DNA of 64,000 nt from Acinetobacter bouvetii DSM 14964 = CIP 107468 (lineage in GTDB: Bacteria; Pseudomonadota; Gammaproteobacteria; Pseudomonadales; Moraxellaceae), in the NCBI RefSeq assembly GCF_000368865.1, contig NZ_KB849729.1, forward strand, positions 62,001-126,000, in the 5' to 3' direction. The position numbers and the translations under genes are program-made. Under the pieces are notes generated by a model. It ran no database searches and had not been told where the DNA came from. It was given only the letters and a program-made list of their open reading frames with translations. Positions 26,266-37,702 of the stretch are shown one piece after another (positions within the stretch are counted from its first letter, which is position 1; every line of letters starts with the position of its first letter).

Positions 26266-27243
26266 TCAGCGTGGAATTTCATTTTCTTCTTCAAACTCAG
26301 GCTTCACTTGTACAATGAAGTCCTGACGGTTCAAGCCGCGCCATAAGGCAAAGGCAGTCCCGATATAAATCGAAGAATAGGTGCCGACAAAGACACCGAT
26401 AAACATTGCCACTGAGAACCAGTGCAGGCCTTCGCCGCCCAGGAACATCATGGCTAATACCACAAGCAGCAGGGTCGCCGACGTATGAATCGTACGGCGC
26501 AACGTCTCGGTTAAGGCAATGTTGACGATTTCCAAAGGCTCTGCACCGCGGATTTTCCGGAAATTTTCGCGGATACGGTCAGATACAACGATGTTATCGT
26601 TGAGCGAGAAGCCTAATAGCGCAAGAATTGCGGCCAAAACTGTTAGGTCAAATGGCCACTGCATCATGGCAAAAACACCGACAGTGACAATCACGTCATG
26701 CAGCAGGGAAAGCACTGCGCCCAGCGCCAGCTTGAATTCAAAGCGGATTGTGACATAAACCAGCATCAGCAGCATGGCCAATGCCACAGCGCCGCCCGAG
26801 CGGATGTACAGTTCGTTGCCGACTTGCCCGCCGACGACATCAACTTTATGCACTTCAGCTTTGTTGCCCGGCAATTGCGCTGCCGTGGTGATTTCTTTGG
26901 TTAAGTCTGCAGCTTCAGCCGTTTCCTGGACGGGCATACGCACCATCAAGTCGCGGTTAGAGCCTAAAGTCTGTACCACAGAGTCTTTAAAGCCTGCTTT
27001 TGCTAAGGCTTCGGAGACATCCGCGGCTTTTACGGGCTGGCTGTAGTTCAGCTCTGCAGAAACACCGCCGGTAAAGTCTAGACCAAGGTTTAGACCTTTG
27101 GTGGCAATAAAGAAAATGCTGGCAACCGTTAAGAGGATAGAAATCACTGCCGCAGGCAATGCAATCTTCATAAACGGAATAACACGTTCGTTATCTGGTC
27201 GGCCGTATTGCTTCGATTTCAGTTGAGTATTTTCAGTCATCAT
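26266..27243 (-). CDS. secF: Protein translocase subunit SecF
   Basis: Inner-membrane partner of SecD, 325 residues, which uses the proton gradient to help pull secreted proteins through SecYEG. It has the LGLDFTGGVSAEL motif before the periplasmic P1-like domain, six membrane segments, and the conserved RIRENFRKIRGA loop and TLRRTIHTS segment. Start is the first of two adjacent ATGs. secD lies 8 bp upstream on the same strand. Confidence 0.95.
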   Translation of the reverse strand: MMTENTQLKSKQYGRPDNERVIPFMKIALPAAVISILLTVASIFFIATKGLNLGLDFTGGVSAELNYSQPVKAADVSEALAKAGFKDSVVQTLGSNRDLMVRMPVQETAEAADLTKEITTAAQLPGNKAEVHKVDVVGGQVGNELYIRSGGAVALAMLLMLVYVTIRFEFKLALGAVLSLLHDVIVTVGVFAMMQWPFDLTVLAAILALLGFSLNDNIVVSDRIRENFRKIRGAEPLEIVNIALTETLRRTIHTSATLLLVVLAMMFLGGEGLHWFSVAMFIGVFVGTYSSIYIGTAFALWRGLNRQDFIVQVKPEFEEENEIPR

Positions 27244-27251
27244 CGATCTCC

Positions 27252-29150
27252 TTAAATGCTCAACTTATGCAGGTTGCGTTTTTTGCCGTAGATCAGCTGT
27301 ACAATTGCGCGGGTTACTGTAATGGCAGTAAACATCGAGCAGACAATACCAATCATCAAAGTGACAGCGAAGCCTTTAATCGGGCCTGTGCCAATGGCAA
27401 ACAGAATAAACGCCACAAGGAAAGTCGTTAAGTTGGAGTCGAGAATGGTGTTGTACGCCCGGTCATAGCCGGCCACAATGGCCTGTTTGGGCGAGGCGCC
27501 CCATTTCATTTCTTCCCGTATCCGCTCACAGATCAGTACGTTGGCATCGACCGCCATACCAATGGTAATCACGATACCCGCAATACCCGGCAGGGTGAGG
27601 GAAGCGCCAATCCAAGACATGAAGGTTAAAATCATTGCCAAGTTGAACACGAGGGCAAAGTTGGCGATTAAGCCAAATAGACGGAAGAACACCACCATCC
27701 AGATTGCAACTAGGATAAAGCCGACTTCAACTGAAAGAACACCTTTATCAATGTTTTCTTGACCCAGGCTTGGGCCAATCACGCGTTCTTCAACAAAGTA
27801 CATTGGCGCAGCCAGTGCACCTGCACGCAGCATCAAAGCAAGCTCTGACGCTTCCTGCGGAGAAGACAGGCCGGTAATGCGGAATTGCGAACCTAATACG
27901 GCTTGAATGGTTGCCGCATTAATGACGACAGACTCAGTATAAGGGGTACGGACTTCAGTCTGCGCGCCAGTCTTAGGGTCTTGAACATAGCTGATCTTTT
28001 GCTTGTTTTCAATAAACAGCACAGCCATGCGTTTGCCGACAGAATTGCGGGTTGCTTCTGACATTAGCTTGCCGCCAGCAGTATCCAGCGTAATGTTTAC
28101 TTCAGCGCCACCTGAATCCTGGCTAAAGCCTGATGATGCATTTTGAACACGCTCACCCGTTAAAATACGGTTGCGCTCCAGCAGCAGCTGACGGCCGCTG
28201 TCTAAAGATTCATAGGCAAAAGCTTCTGTGCCTGGCGGCAATGAACCTTTTATCTGACCGGTGTATGGATCAATATATTGATCATTCAAGTCAGAGACTA
28301 AGCGGAATTCAAGGTTTGCAGTACGGCCAAGGACACGTTTTGCTTCAGCCGTATCCTGAACACCTGGAAGTTCCACCACAATGCGGTTGCTGCCCTGTGT
28401 TTGAACCAAAGCTTCCGCTACGCCCAACTCGTTAATACGGTTGCGCAGTGTGGTTAAGTTCTGGTTGACTGCATAGGACTGAATTTCCTGCTTGCGGGCG
28501 TCAGTATAGGTCAAGCGCAGCGTTGAACCGCTGTCGGTTGCAATCGCCTGCTGCGTATACTCATTGCCGTTTCGGCGCAGGAAGTCCATCACTGCTGAGC
28601 GGTCATCATTATTGGCGAACTGAAGGGTAATCGCGTTATTGCTGAGCGATAGGCTGTTGAATTTCAGGTTGCTGTCACGCAGCTGGCGGCGCAAGTCTGC
28701 AGCAGATGTTTCCATACGCTGTGAAATGGCTTTATCCATATCCACTTCAAGCAAGAAGTGAACACCGCCGCGCAAGTCCAAGCCGAGCTTCATCGGCTTA
28801 GCGCCAATTTTCTGCAGCCATTCAGGCGTGGTTGGCGCAAGGTTTAATGCGACAACGTATTGGTCACCCAAGTCGCGCCGCAAAGCGTCTTTTGCTTTTA
28901 ATTGTGCTTCGCTTGAATCTACGCGCAATAAGGCTGCATTATTGGTGAAGCTGTTGTCGTGTGTGGCAATGTTTTCACTTTTTAAAATCTGCTCTGCTTT
29001 TTGCACGATGCTCTGATCGATTTGAGTACCGGCTTTGGCACCCGAAATTTGAACAGCTGGTTCATCTGGATACAAACTTGGCAGGGCATATAATGTGCTG
29101 ACCACTAAAACGACTAGGATCAGCAGATATTTCCATGCTGGGTAACGCAT
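27252..29150 (-). CDS. secD: Protein translocase subunit SecD
   Basis: 632-residue accessory translocase subunit with an N-terminal membrane helix, the LGLDLRGGVHFLLEVDM motif, a large periplasmic P1 domain, and a C-terminal block of membrane segments containing AVDANVLICERIREE. It works with SecF and YajC. The yajC gene lies upstream on the same strand across a hairpin-containing 54-bp gap. Confidence 0.95.
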   Translation of the reverse strand: MRYPAWKYLLILVVLVVSTLYALPSLYPDEPAVQISGAKAGTQIDQSIVQKAEQILKSENIATHDNSFTNNAALLRVDSSEAQLKAKDALRRDLGDQYVVALNLAPTTPEWLQKIGAKPMKLGLDLRGGVHFLLEVDMDKAISQRMETSAADLRRQLRDSNLKFNSLSLSNNAITLQFANNDDRSAVMDFLRRNGNEYTQQAIATDSGSTLRLTYTDARKQEIQSYAVNQNLTTLRNRINELGVAEALVQTQGSNRIVVELPGVQDTAEAKRVLGRTANLEFRLVSDLNDQYIDPYTGQIKGSLPPGTEAFAYESLDSGRQLLLERNRILTGERVQNASSGFSQDSGGAEVNITLDTAGGKLMSEATRNSVGKRMAVLFIENKQKISYVQDPKTGAQTEVRTPYTESVVINAATIQAVLGSQFRITGLSSPQEASELALMLRAGALAAPMYFVEERVIGPSLGQENIDKGVLSVEVGFILVAIWMVVFFRLFGLIANFALVFNLAMILTFMSWIGASLTLPGIAGIVITIGMAVDANVLICERIREEMKWGASPKQAIVAGYDRAYNTILDSNLTTFLVAFILFAIGTGPIKGFAVTLMIGIVCSMFTAITVTRAIVQLIYGKKRNLHKLSI

Positions 29151-29168
29151 TTGTTTTCTTCTTAAAAT

Positions 29169-29201
29169 GAAAAAAGCCGTGCGGATGCACGACTGTTTTT
29201 T
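29169..29201 (-). terminator. Hairpin between yajC and secD (possible partial terminator)
   Basis: In the minus-strand transcript, AGTCGTGC pairs with GCACGGCT (one G-U pair) around a 4-nt loop and is followed by a run of U. It could attenuate transcription from yajC into secD, or mark a processing site. Readthrough is expected because these genes normally act together. Confidence 0.55.
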
Positions 29202-29204
29202 TGA

Positions 29205-29534
29205 TTAAAGGTTGTTTAACGTGCCTTCAGGTAGAACTGAAATCACACTTGCGCGCTGAATTTTTACTTCTACGCCGCGGCTCAGTTCAACGACAGCAAA
29301 ATCGCCTTCAAGTTTAATGATTTTGCCCATTAAACCGCCGGCAAATACAACTTCACTGCCGACGCCCAGGCTTTCAACCAGCGCGCGGTGTTCTTTTGCG
29401 CGCTTAGATTGCGGACGCCAGATCAAGAAGTAGAAGATTGCAACAAACACAGCAATCATTAAGATATTGGCCATCATACTTGGCTGTTGCGCTGCTTCAC
29501 CTGCTGCATGTGCAGTAGAAATAAAAAGGCTCAT
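29205..29534 (-). CDS. yajC: Preprotein translocase subunit YajC
   Basis: Small single-span inner-membrane protein of 109 residues associated with SecDF. The membrane helix is NILMIAVFVAIFYFLIWRPQ, followed by the family signature of the cytoplasmic part (KRAKEHRALVESLGVGSEV and GLMGKIIKLEGDFAVVEL). It is the first gene of the yajC-secD-secF group and lies 103 bp downstream of tgt, the usual neighbour. Confidence 0.95.
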   Translation of the reverse strand: MSLFISTAHAAGEAAQQPSMMANILMIAVFVAIFYFLIWRPQSKRAKEHRALVESLGVGSEVVFAGGLMGKIIKLEGDFAVVELSRGVEVKIQRASVISVLPEGTLNNL

Positions 29535-29637
29535 TTCAATTTCCTAAACTAATAAAACGGTATATCAATAACATGATAATAAATTGGCTTGTTCTGCAAT
29601 TTACCTTGTCTTTTTCCTCAGCGCAAATGCTGAAAGA

Positions 29638-30780
<1,143 letters not shown>

Positions 30781-30930
30781 TCAAGGCGAAAAAACAGTTC
30801 GCTGATCATTAGTGCTAAAAGTACGCTATTTTCCTTGATTCCGCTGCTAAACGCCAGCGTCAGAGCGTACTGAGGCTGTAAATTTCTCATGGATTTGCAT
30901 TCACATTTGCGCAAGGCCGCGGAAGCGCTT

Positions 30931-31779
30931 TCAGCTGGCGGGCTGCGCGGTGAAATGGGAAGAATGATAAAACTGATTGATGCGCGCTAAGATTTCATCT
31001 TTTTGCATGGCGCAGCTGTCTTTGCTGCCGGTTGCCATTGCTGCAATGGTCTGCGCCAGTTTTTGAATATAGGCATTGGTATCCATAAAATTGGACTCAA
31101 GCGTCAGCAGATACGCTGCGTGGGCGACCTGAAGCTCGTTATATGGTTCAACTTCCGCCAGCTGCGCTAAATCAATCAGCAGGTCTTTATCGGCCTGCGA
31201 CAGCTTAAAGCGGTTTGAATGCTGAATGGCCTGCTGCTTTGGCGTGCGGTCATGCAAAAAGGACTGCAGCCCGCCGCTGGACGGATTGAGATACAGCGCG
31301 GACTGAATTTCCAGCTCAGGCTGAGAGGGCAGGCCGATAAAAAATAAAATCTGATGCAGATCTTGGCCATTTGAAGTGACCAGCGCTTCTTTGGCCTGCT
31401 TAAAGGCATCCAGCAGCGTTTGCAGATTGCTGCTGGACTGACCGGGCGCTGCCTGCAGCATGGGGGGGCTGAAACTGTGCGCTACTGCCGCGCTTCCAGC
31501 CAGAATATCCCGAAAGCTGTGCAAGGCGGAGCTTTGCGCAGGGCGTAATCTGCTGCGCCATTTTTGGATATTCCAGCGCTCCAGTTTAGATAAATACTGG
31601 GCGCGGTCTTCATGCTCTGCATAAATGCTGCGCTGAGTGGAAATGGCTAAATAATCAATCTGCAAATATTCATTAAAAACCAAGGCGCAGGCGTAAATAT
31701 CATCGTTTTTATAGTGCTGATAAAGCTGCTGAAATTCTTCTATTAATACTTGTTTTAATAATGTTGTAGGTTCTGGCAT
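30931..31779 (-). CDS. DUF4303-like protein of unknown function
   Basis: 282-residue soluble protein. The N-terminal part (IYACALVFNEYLQIDYLAISTQ and a WNIQKWRS-type tryptophan motif) resembles the DUF4303 family, often seen near toxin-immunity and surface systems but without known activity. The C terminus is mostly helical. No signal peptide or membrane segment is visible. It is the last gene of a minus-strand run queA - DUF3137-like - LemA - this gene, 45 bp after lemA. The family call is from memory of motifs and is moderate. Confidence 0.6.
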   Translation of the reverse strand: MPEPTTLLKQVLIEEFQQLYQHYKNDDIYACALVFNEYLQIDYLAISTQRSIYAEHEDRAQYLSKLERWNIQKWRSRLRPAQSSALHSFRDILAGSAAVAHSFSPPMLQAAPGQSSSNLQTLLDAFKQAKEALVTSNGQDLHQILFFIGLPSQPELEIQSALYLNPSSGGLQSFLHDRTPKQQAIQHSNRFKLSQADKDLLIDLAQLAEVEPYNELQVAHAAYLLTLESNFMDTNAYIQKLAQTIAAMATGSKDSCAMQKDEILARINQFYHSSHFTAQPAS

Positions 31780-31824
31780 GGCTTGAAATCCATAGCACGG
31801 CGCAGGAAAGCCCTGCGCCTGAAA

Positions 31825-32391
31825 TTAAAAGTTTGGCCTATAATCAAAGCTCTGCGTTACGGCATTGTCTTTAAAAGGACGAATTGTTTTTTTGCCTAAA
31901 GTCATGGTGTTGACGATATTGTTTGGAAACACTTGAATGTGATTGTTGAACAGTTCGACATTACGGTTGAAAATCGTAATTGCCGCGCCGACATTTTCAT
32001 TTTGCTCTTCAATTTCATTCATCATTTTCAGATAAATTTCATTGGCCTTTAATTCTGGATAGTTTTCTACCACGACATTCAGGCTGCGCATCAATTCTTT
32101 ATTTAGCGATTCAATGTGCTGCAGCTGAGAAACATCAGCATTTTGCAGATTCAGATTCATAATGTTTTGACGCAGTTCAGTCACTTTCTCCAAAGTGCCT
32201 TGTTCAAAACCAGAGTACTGCTCGACCAGCGGCTGCAAGCCGTCGAGAATTTTGACTTTTTGACGTTCGTAGCTGGCAACATCGGACCATGCGCGGATGG
32301 TGGCATTGTGGTGGCGCACAATATTATTGCGGATGACGATACAGCTAAAAACAGCCGCAATAATCAGTATAAAAAAGATCATCAGCCCCAT
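31825..32391 (-). CDS. LemA family protein
   Basis: 188-residue LemA-type protein. A single N-terminal membrane helix (MIFFILIIAAVFSCIVI) anchors a long helical coiled-coil domain with the family features NATIRAWSDVASYERQKVKILDGL and NVELFNNHIQVFPNNIV. LemA proteins form membrane-anchored helical bundles of unknown role. The gene sits between a DUF3137-like gene (52 bp upstream) and a DUF4303-like gene. Confidence 0.88.
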   Translation of the reverse strand: MGLMIFFILIIAAVFSCIVIRNNIVRHHNATIRAWSDVASYERQKVKILDGLQPLVEQYSGFEQGTLEKVTELRQNIMNLNLQNADVSQLQHIESLNKELMRSLNVVVENYPELKANEIYLKMMNEIEEQNENVGAAITIFNRNVELFNNHIQVFPNNIVNTMTLGKKTIRPFKDNAVTQSFDYRPNF

Positions 32392-32442
32392 ATTTTATTT
32401 TCCCCAAAGATCCTGTTTTTTTGAAAAGCTGAATTTATAAGC

Positions 32443-33471
32443 TTATTTTAAAAAAATAGTCAGATCTTTTTGCAAGTTCTCTAAAGCAATTAATTTAAAC
32501 GTTCTTAAATGTCCGCGCAATGCTGAAATATCTTCAATCTTCGATGATTTGCTGGACACTTGAAATAAATCTTGCGGGCCTAAAAAGCACAGGATTTTGC
32601 TGACTGGATGAAACATCAAGTCGCCTTGGCGGGACTGGAAAAAATCGGCCGCGCGCAGCACAAAACCAGGGCTCATCAGCTTGGCGGTGTTCATTTCATC
32701 ACTGCCATAGAATTTCAGCTTCTGGTTGATTTGAATGTCGCTGCTGTGCCATGGAAAACTGTAAGGATAATAAAAAGGCGTATTTATGCTGGTGACGGCA
32801 ATGCCCTGATGCTCAACATCAAAAACAAATACCCCCCATAAGTCTTTATGCACTTCTTTTAAGCGGACTTCGTTGGCATCTTTGTCACGGACTTTAATTT
32901 CATTAACGTAGTGGTATTGAAATACCAGCACCTGATGCTGCAAGCCATCCTCATCGTCCCACACTGCACTGGCGTAATTGCTGATGTCATTGGAGATTGA
33001 GCCCTGATTAAAGACTGGAAACAGGTTCTTTAAATGCGCCATGAAGTGGGCTTGATTCATTGGAATGGAAATATGCTGCGGCTGGCGGCCGAATTGCAGC
33101 TGATATTTTTTGGCAATGCTTTCACGTTCTAAGAATTCAATGACTTCTTCAATCGGGTCATCCTGCTCGTAGCTGATATAGGCCCAAAAAATCATCATCA
33201 GCCCAGCAAGAAAACACAGCTGCGCCCAAAAGTGTGAGGCTTGGAAGAATACCGGCACTATGCAGATGATGCCGCAGAGCGCTAAAAGCCGCGGAAGCAG
33301 ATTTTCAAAGCGCAGGGTGATCGGCGCATTCCAAGGATGCAGGCCATCTAAAATATCCTGATGTGAATGGGCTTTGCGCCCAAGATCCCACAGCCGGGCG
33401 ATATTCTGAAAAACCACAGCATTTTTTTTGCGCCGTATATGGATGGAGCGTTGAACAGAATCGATCGGCAT
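32443..33471 (-). CDS. DUF3137-like membrane protein
   Basis: 342-residue protein with two close membrane helices in the first third (LLALCGIICIVPVFFQAS and LCFLAGLMMIFWAYI) and a large cytoplasmic domain. FYGSDEMNTAKLMSPGFVLRAADFF and HPVSKILCFLGPQDLF resemble DUF3137, a family that usually sits next to lemA. The function is unknown, although such pairs have been suggested to act in membrane or envelope homeostasis. It starts 15 bp after the queA stop, so it is probably in the queA operon. Confidence 0.7.
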   Translation of the reverse strand: MPIDSVQRSIHIRRKKNAVVFQNIARLWDLGRKAHSHQDILDGLHPWNAPITLRFENLLPRLLALCGIICIVPVFFQASHFWAQLCFLAGLMMIFWAYISYEQDDPIEEVIEFLERESIAKKYQLQFGRQPQHISIPMNQAHFMAHLKNLFPVFNQGSISNDISNYASAVWDDEDGLQHQVLVFQYHYVNEIKVRDKDANEVRLKEVHKDLWGVFVFDVEHQGIAVTSINTPFYYPYSFPWHSSDIQINQKLKFYGSDEMNTAKLMSPGFVLRAADFFQSRQGDLMFHPVSKILCFLGPQDLFQVSSKSSKIEDISALRGHLRTFKLIALENLQKDLTIFLK

Positions 33472-33486
33472 GGGGAGACTCTGAGT

Positions 33487-34527
33487 TTATTTCACGTTGA
33501 GATTGTCAATCAGCATGGCATCGCCATAGCTGAAAAAGCGGTATTGGCTGTCTACAGCATGATGATAGGCATTCAAAATATTGTCGCGGTTTGACAATGC
33601 AGACACCAGCATCAGCAGGGTGGATTCAGGCAAGTGGAAGTTGGTGATCAGGCGGTCAACCACTTTAAACTCATAACCCGGATAGATGAAAATTTGTGTA
33701 TCGCCGGTCCAGCCTTTCAGCTCGCCGCCATTGGCTTGGGCAGCGCTTTCAGTGGCGCGGGTCGCCGTAGTGCCGACCGCAATGACTTTATTGCCGCGCG
33801 CTTTGGTTTCGCGGATCAGCGCCATCGATTCATCAGATACATCGCACCATTCGCTGTGCATGATGTGATTTTCAATATCGGTAGTGCGCACAGGCAGGAA
33901 AGTGCCTGCGCCGACATGCAGGGTCACAAAGGTTTTGTTGATGCCTTTGGCTTCTAATTTTTTCAGCAGCGCTTCATCAAAATGCAGGCTGGCGGTTGGC
34001 GCCGCGACTGAGGCTAATTTAGTAGGGTCATTAAACACCGTTTGATAGCGTTCGGTGTCAATAGATTCGGCTTCACGGTTGAAGTAAGGCGGAATCGGCA
34101 GCGCGCCGTATTTGTCTAAGACGTCTAAAATAGATTGTGAAAATTCAACAATGAATAAATTTTCATGACGGCCTTTGACAGTCACTTTCACTTCGTCTGG
34201 GCCAATAAACAGCTCAGCGCCTTCTTTCGGAGAGTTGCTGGCTTTGATGTGGCAGTGCGCCACAAATTTGTCCATCATGCGCTCAACCAGCACTTCAACA
34301 GCACCGCCTGTAGCGCGTTTGCCTTTTAAGCGCGCTTTCATCACTTTGGTGTCGTTCAGCAACAGCAGGTCACCTGGCTGCAGCAGGTCTAAAATATCGG
34401 TAAAGTGATAATCGTGATACTGGCCTTGAACATCGAGGTGCAGCAGGCGGGAAGCGCTGCGGGTTTCTAATGGATAGCGAGCAATCAGCTCATCTGGGAG
34501 ATCAAAACTGAAATCAGAAAGTTGCAT
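33487..34527 (-). CDS. queA: S-adenosylmethionine:tRNA ribosyltransferase-isomerase
   Basis: 346-residue queuosine enzyme that transfers and isomerises the ribosyl part of SAM onto preQ1 in tRNA to give epoxyqueuosine. The start [19 protein letters not shown] is typical, followed by [19 protein letters not shown], the central [13 protein letters not shown] and the C-terminal [17 protein letters not shown]. It heads the minus-strand run that includes the DUF3137-like and LemA genes. Confidence 0.96.
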   Translation of the reverse strand: MQLSDFSFDLPDELIARYPLETRSASRLLHLDVQGQYHDYHFTDILDLLQPGDLLLLNDTKVMKARLKGKRATGGAVEVLVERMMDKFVAHCHIKASNSPKEGAELFIGPDEVKVTVKGRHENLFIVEFSQSILDVLDKYGALPIPPYFNREAESIDTERYQTVFNDPTKLASVAAPTASLHFDEALLKKLEAKGINKTFVTLHVGAGTFLPVRTTDIENHIMHSEWCDVSDESMALIRETKARGNKVIAVGTTATRATESAAQANGGELKGWTGDTQIFIYPGYEFKVVDRLITNFHLPESTLLMLVSALSNRDNILNAYHHAVDSQYRFFSYGDAMLIDNLNVK

Positions 34528-34662
34528 GAGAAATGTATAAAACAGTAGGGGAATAAATTGCGCCCATTATATGCTTTTTTCAGTTTTTCGGCTGTCTTTG
34601 CTCACTTTTAAGACGAAAAAATATTGATTGAGTTAAAAGTAATCAATCACATATATCAGTTG

Positions 34663-34690
34663 TTGACAGTGCTGAGAAATAGCGTATTAT
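34663..34690 (+). promoter_or_regulatory. Promoter of tRNA-Leu
   Basis: A consensus -35 TTGACA (34663-34668) and a near-consensus -10 TATTAT (34685-34690) are separated by 16 bp. The start of transcription would fall a few bases before the mature tRNA end at 34705. Confidence 0.8.
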
Positions 34691-34704
34691 AGCCCTCATC
34701 CACT

Positions 34705-34791
34705 CCCGAGGTGGTGAAATTGGTAGACGCGGTGGACTCAAAATCCACTGTCAGCGATGACGTGTCGGTTCGAGTCCGACCCTCGGGACCA
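34705..34791 (+). tRNA. tRNA-Leu (anticodon CAA)
   Basis: An 87-nt type II tRNA with encoded CCA. The acceptor stem is CCCGAGG/CCTCGGG followed by A and CCA. The anticodon stem GTGGA/TCCAC encloses the loop CTCAAAA with anticodon CAA. A long variable arm and the T arm GTCGG-TTCGAGT-CCGAC complete the fold. It decodes UUG. Confidence 0.95.
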
Positions 34792-34800
34792 GATATCTGG

Positions 34801-34838
34801 AAAGCCCTCAAGCACTGTAAGACTTGAGGGCTTTTTTT
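34801..34838 (+). terminator. Terminator after tRNA-Leu
   Basis: AAGCCCTCAAG and CTTGAGGGCTT form an 11-bp stem around a 10-nt loop followed by a run of T, starting 10 bp after the tRNA. Confidence 0.9.
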
Positions 34839-34966
34839 ATTGCCTAAAATTAAATTTATAAAATATGGTTCATGTATTCAAATAAAAAAAGAAATGTTTT
34901 TATGATGAAAGTATATATTAAGAATTCCAAAATATGCTTTTCTGCTGATTCTTAAAGGGTCTAAAA

Positions 34967-35317
34967 ATGCTTTGGCTTATTGCAAAATATGCGATGACGG
35001 CTGGAATGGTGGTGCTGATTTCAGAGCTGGCTAAACGCAGCGATCGTTTAGGCGGCTTGATTGCGGCATTACCCATTGTAACGGTGCTCGTATTAATTTG
35101 GATGAAACTTGAAAATCAAGATCCGCAGAAAATTTCAAATCATGCATGGTATACGTTTTGGTATGTAGTTCCGACTTTGCCTATGTTTTTATTATTTCCA
35201 GTACTTTATGCGCGTTGTAGTTTTTGGCTGACTTTAATGATTTGCTGTATTGTGACAATCGTATTATTTTTCTTATGGTCAGTTGTGTTGCATCGCTTCG
35301 GAATTGATTTAATGTAG
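34967..35317 (+). CDS. DUF3147-like small membrane protein
   Basis: 116-residue integral membrane protein with four hydrophobic segments. The RSDRLGGLIAALPIVTVLVL segment resembles DUF3147 proteins, which have no known function. The Shine-Dalgarno is weak (AAAGGGTC). It stands alone between the tRNA-Leu terminator and a bidirectional terminator shared with icd. Confidence 0.7.
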   Translation: MLWLIAKYAMTAGMVVLISELAKRSDRLGGLIAALPIVTVLVLIWMKLENQDPQKISNHAWYTFWYVVPTLPMFLLFPVLYARCSFWLTLMICCIVTIVLFFLWSVVLHRFGIDLM

Positions 35318-35374
35318 GATTATATTTCATCTTTATTTATGAATTGAATTTTAGAACAAGAATAATTGGCAATA

Positions 35375-35404
35375 AAAAAACCAGCGCCGAAGCGCTGGTT
35401 TTTT
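35375..35404. terminator. Bidirectional terminator between the DUF3147-like gene and icd
   Basis: CCAGCGC and GCGCTGG pair around a CGAA tetraloop, flanked by six A on the left and six T on the right. It serves the plus-strand small gene and the minus-strand icd. Confidence 0.92.
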
Positions 35405-35436
35405 ATTTCACTAACTGACGTTAGCTAAGCATTAAC

Positions 35437-37671
35437 TTATTGAGCCGCTGCAAGCGCTGCATTTAACGTTGCGCTTGGACGCATCACTGCATTTACTTTT
35501 GCTGTATCAACTGCATAGTAACCGCCGATATCCACTGGTTTGCCTTGAACGGCAGCAAGTTCAGCAACGATCTTATCTTCGTTTTCATCCAATGCTTTCG
35601 CAAGTGGTGCAAACTTCGCTTTAAGATCTGCATCTTCATCCTGAGCTGCCAAAGCATCTGCCCAGTATTTCGCTAGGTAGTAGTGGCTGCCGCGGTTGTC
35701 CAGCTCACCTGTACGGCGTGAAGGAGACTTGTCATTGTCTAAAAGCTTGCCGGTAGCTTGGTCAAGTGTCTTCGCAAGAAGTTTTGCACGAGCATTGTTT
35801 TCTTTAATGCCCATTTCTTCTAAAGATACAGCCAACGCCATGAACTCGCCTAAAGAATCCCAACGCAAGTGGTTTTCTTCTACCAGCTGCTGCACGTGTT
35901 TTGGTGCTGAACCGCCTGCGCCAGTTTCGTACATGCCGCCGCCCGCCATTAACGGAACGATAGACAGCATTTTTGCTGAAGTGCCCAATTCCATGATCGG
36001 GAACAAGTCAGTAAGGTAGTCACGCAAGATGTTGCCGGTTACTGAAATTGTATCCAGGCCGCGCGCAACACGCTCAAGCGTATAACGCATCGCACGGACT
36101 TGAGACATGATTTGAATGTCTAAGCCAGCAGTGTCATGATCTTTCAGGTATTTTTCAACTTTCTTGATCAATTCATTTTCGTGCGGACGGTACGGGTCAA
36201 GCCAGAAAATTGCAGGCATGCCAGAGTTGCGCGCGCGCGTTACAGCCAGTTTTACCCAGTCGCGAATCGGTGCGTCTTTCACCTGGCACATGCGCCAGAT
36301 ATCGCCTTCTTCCACGTTTTGCGACATCAATACTTCGCCGGTTTCAAGATCAACGATGTTTGCAACACCATCTTCTGGAATTTCGAAAGTTTTGTCGTGT
36401 GAACCGTATTCTTCAGCTTTTTGCGCCATCAAGCCAACGTTAGGAACTGTACCCATAGTACGCGGGTCAAAGTTGCCATTCCATTTGCAGAAATTGATCA
36501 TTTCTTGGTAGATGCGCGCAAAAGTTGACTCAGGCATTACTGCTTTACAGTCATAAGGTTTGCCGTCAGCGCCCCACATCTTACCGCCGCCGCGGATCAT
36601 TGCAGGCATAGAAGCATCTACAATCACGTCGTTTGGTGAGTGGAAGTTGGTGATGCCTTTTGCTGAATCCACCATTGCAAGCGCAGGGCGGTGCTCTTGG
36701 CAAGCGTGCAAGTCGGCAATGATTTCTTCACGTACAGAAGTCGGCAGAGCTTCGATCTTTTCATAAAGGCCGGCCATGCCGTTGTTTACGTTTACGCCAA
36801 GCTCATCAAACAATTTGCCGTGTTTTTCAAAAGCGTCTTTGTAGTAAATTTTCACACAGTGGCCGAAAACGATCGGGTGTGAAACTTTCATCATGGTTGC
36901 TTTCACGTGTAAAGAGAACAAAATGCCCGCTTCTTTACAGTCATCAAGTTCTTTTTCATAGAAATCGCAAAGCGCTTTCTTGCTCATGAACATTGAGTCG
37001 ATGATTTCGCCGTCTTGAAGTGCAACTTTTGGCTTAAGAACAATGGTTTCACCAGACTTGGTGATCAATTCCATCTTCACATTGCGGGCGCGGTCCAAAG
37101 TCATCGACTTTTCACCATGGTAGAAGTCGCCTTCATTCATGTGTGAAACGTGAGTTTGTGACCATTGCTTCCATTCGCTCATTGAGTGAGGGTGCTTTTT
37201 CACATAGTTTTTAACAGCAGCAGGCGCGCGGCGGTCTGAGTTGCCTTCACGCAATACTGGGTTTACAGCAGAGCCTAGGCATTTGCTGTAACGGGCCTTA
37301 ATGGCTTTTTCTTCGTCAGTTGTTGGGTTTTCAGGATAGTCAGGAAGCGCATAGCCTTTAGACTGAAGTTCCTTAATGCACGCTGTCAATTGACCAACAG
37401 ATGCGCTGATGTTCGGAAGCTTGATAATATTCGTGTCTGGATCTTGTGTGAGACGGCCAAGCTCTGCAAGCGTGTCCGGTACCTTCTGTTCATCACTTAG
37501 GCAGTCTGCAAATTCTGCAAGCACGCGTACAGCTACAGAGATGTCACTTTTAACGATCTCAACGCCAGCTGGCTTAGTAAAGGTCTCAATGATCGGCAGC
37601 AGAGAATAGGTCGCTAACAGTGGCGCCTCATCGGTCAAAGTGTAAATGATTGTTGACTTTCCACCAGCCAT
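35437..37671 (-). CDS. icd: NADP-dependent isocitrate dehydrogenase, monomeric type
   Basis: TCA-cycle enzyme of 744 residues. It is the large monomeric isocitrate dehydrogenase, roughly twice the length of the dimeric type, and some gammaproteobacteria, Acinetobacter among them, carry it alongside the dimeric one. The start [19 protein letters not shown] and the internal [17 protein letters not shown] and [20 protein letters not shown] segments are diagnostic. [12 protein letters not shown] and [10 protein letters not shown] belong to the NADP and substrate sites. AAGGGG precedes the ATG. Several hairpins occupy the upstream region (listed separately). Confidence 0.96.
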   Translation of the reverse strand: MAGGKSTIIYTLTDEAPLLATYSLLPIIETFTKPAGVEIVKSDISVAVRVLAEFADCLSDEQKVPDTLAELGRLTQDPDTNIIKLPNISASVGQLTACIKELQSKGYALPDYPENPTTDEEKAIKARYSKCLGSAVNPVLREGNSDRRAPAAVKNYVKKHPHSMSEWKQWSQTHVSHMNEGDFYHGEKSMTLDRARNVKMELITKSGETIVLKPKVALQDGEIIDSMFMSKKALCDFYEKELDDCKEAGILFSLHVKATMMKVSHPIVFGHCVKIYYKDAFEKHGKLFDELGVNVNNGMAGLYEKIEALPTSVREEIIADLHACQEHRPALAMVDSAKGITNFHSPNDVIVDASMPAMIRGGGKMWGADGKPYDCKAVMPESTFARIYQEMINFCKWNGNFDPRTMGTVPNVGLMAQKAEEYGSHDKTFEIPEDGVANIVDLETGEVLMSQNVEEGDIWRMCQVKDAPIRDWVKLAVTRARNSGMPAIFWLDPYRPHENELIKKVEKYLKDHDTAGLDIQIMSQVRAMRYTLERVARGLDTISVTGNILRDYLTDLFPIMELGTSAKMLSIVPLMAGGGMYETGAGGSAPKHVQQLVEENHLRWDSLGEFMALAVSLEEMGIKENNARAKLLAKTLDQATGKLLDNDKSPSRRTGELDNRGSHYYLAKYWADALAAQDEDADLKAKFAPLAKALDENEDKIVAELAAVQGKPVDIGGYYAVDTAKVNAVMRPSATLNAALAAAQ

Positions 37672-37702
37672 ATATAGCCCCTTGCTTTGATTGATTTTGT
37701 CT

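Noticed and set aside
36136..36882. Several plus-strand open frames opposite icd.
   Set aside because: They lie inside the strongly supported icd gene and read as antisense translations without family features.
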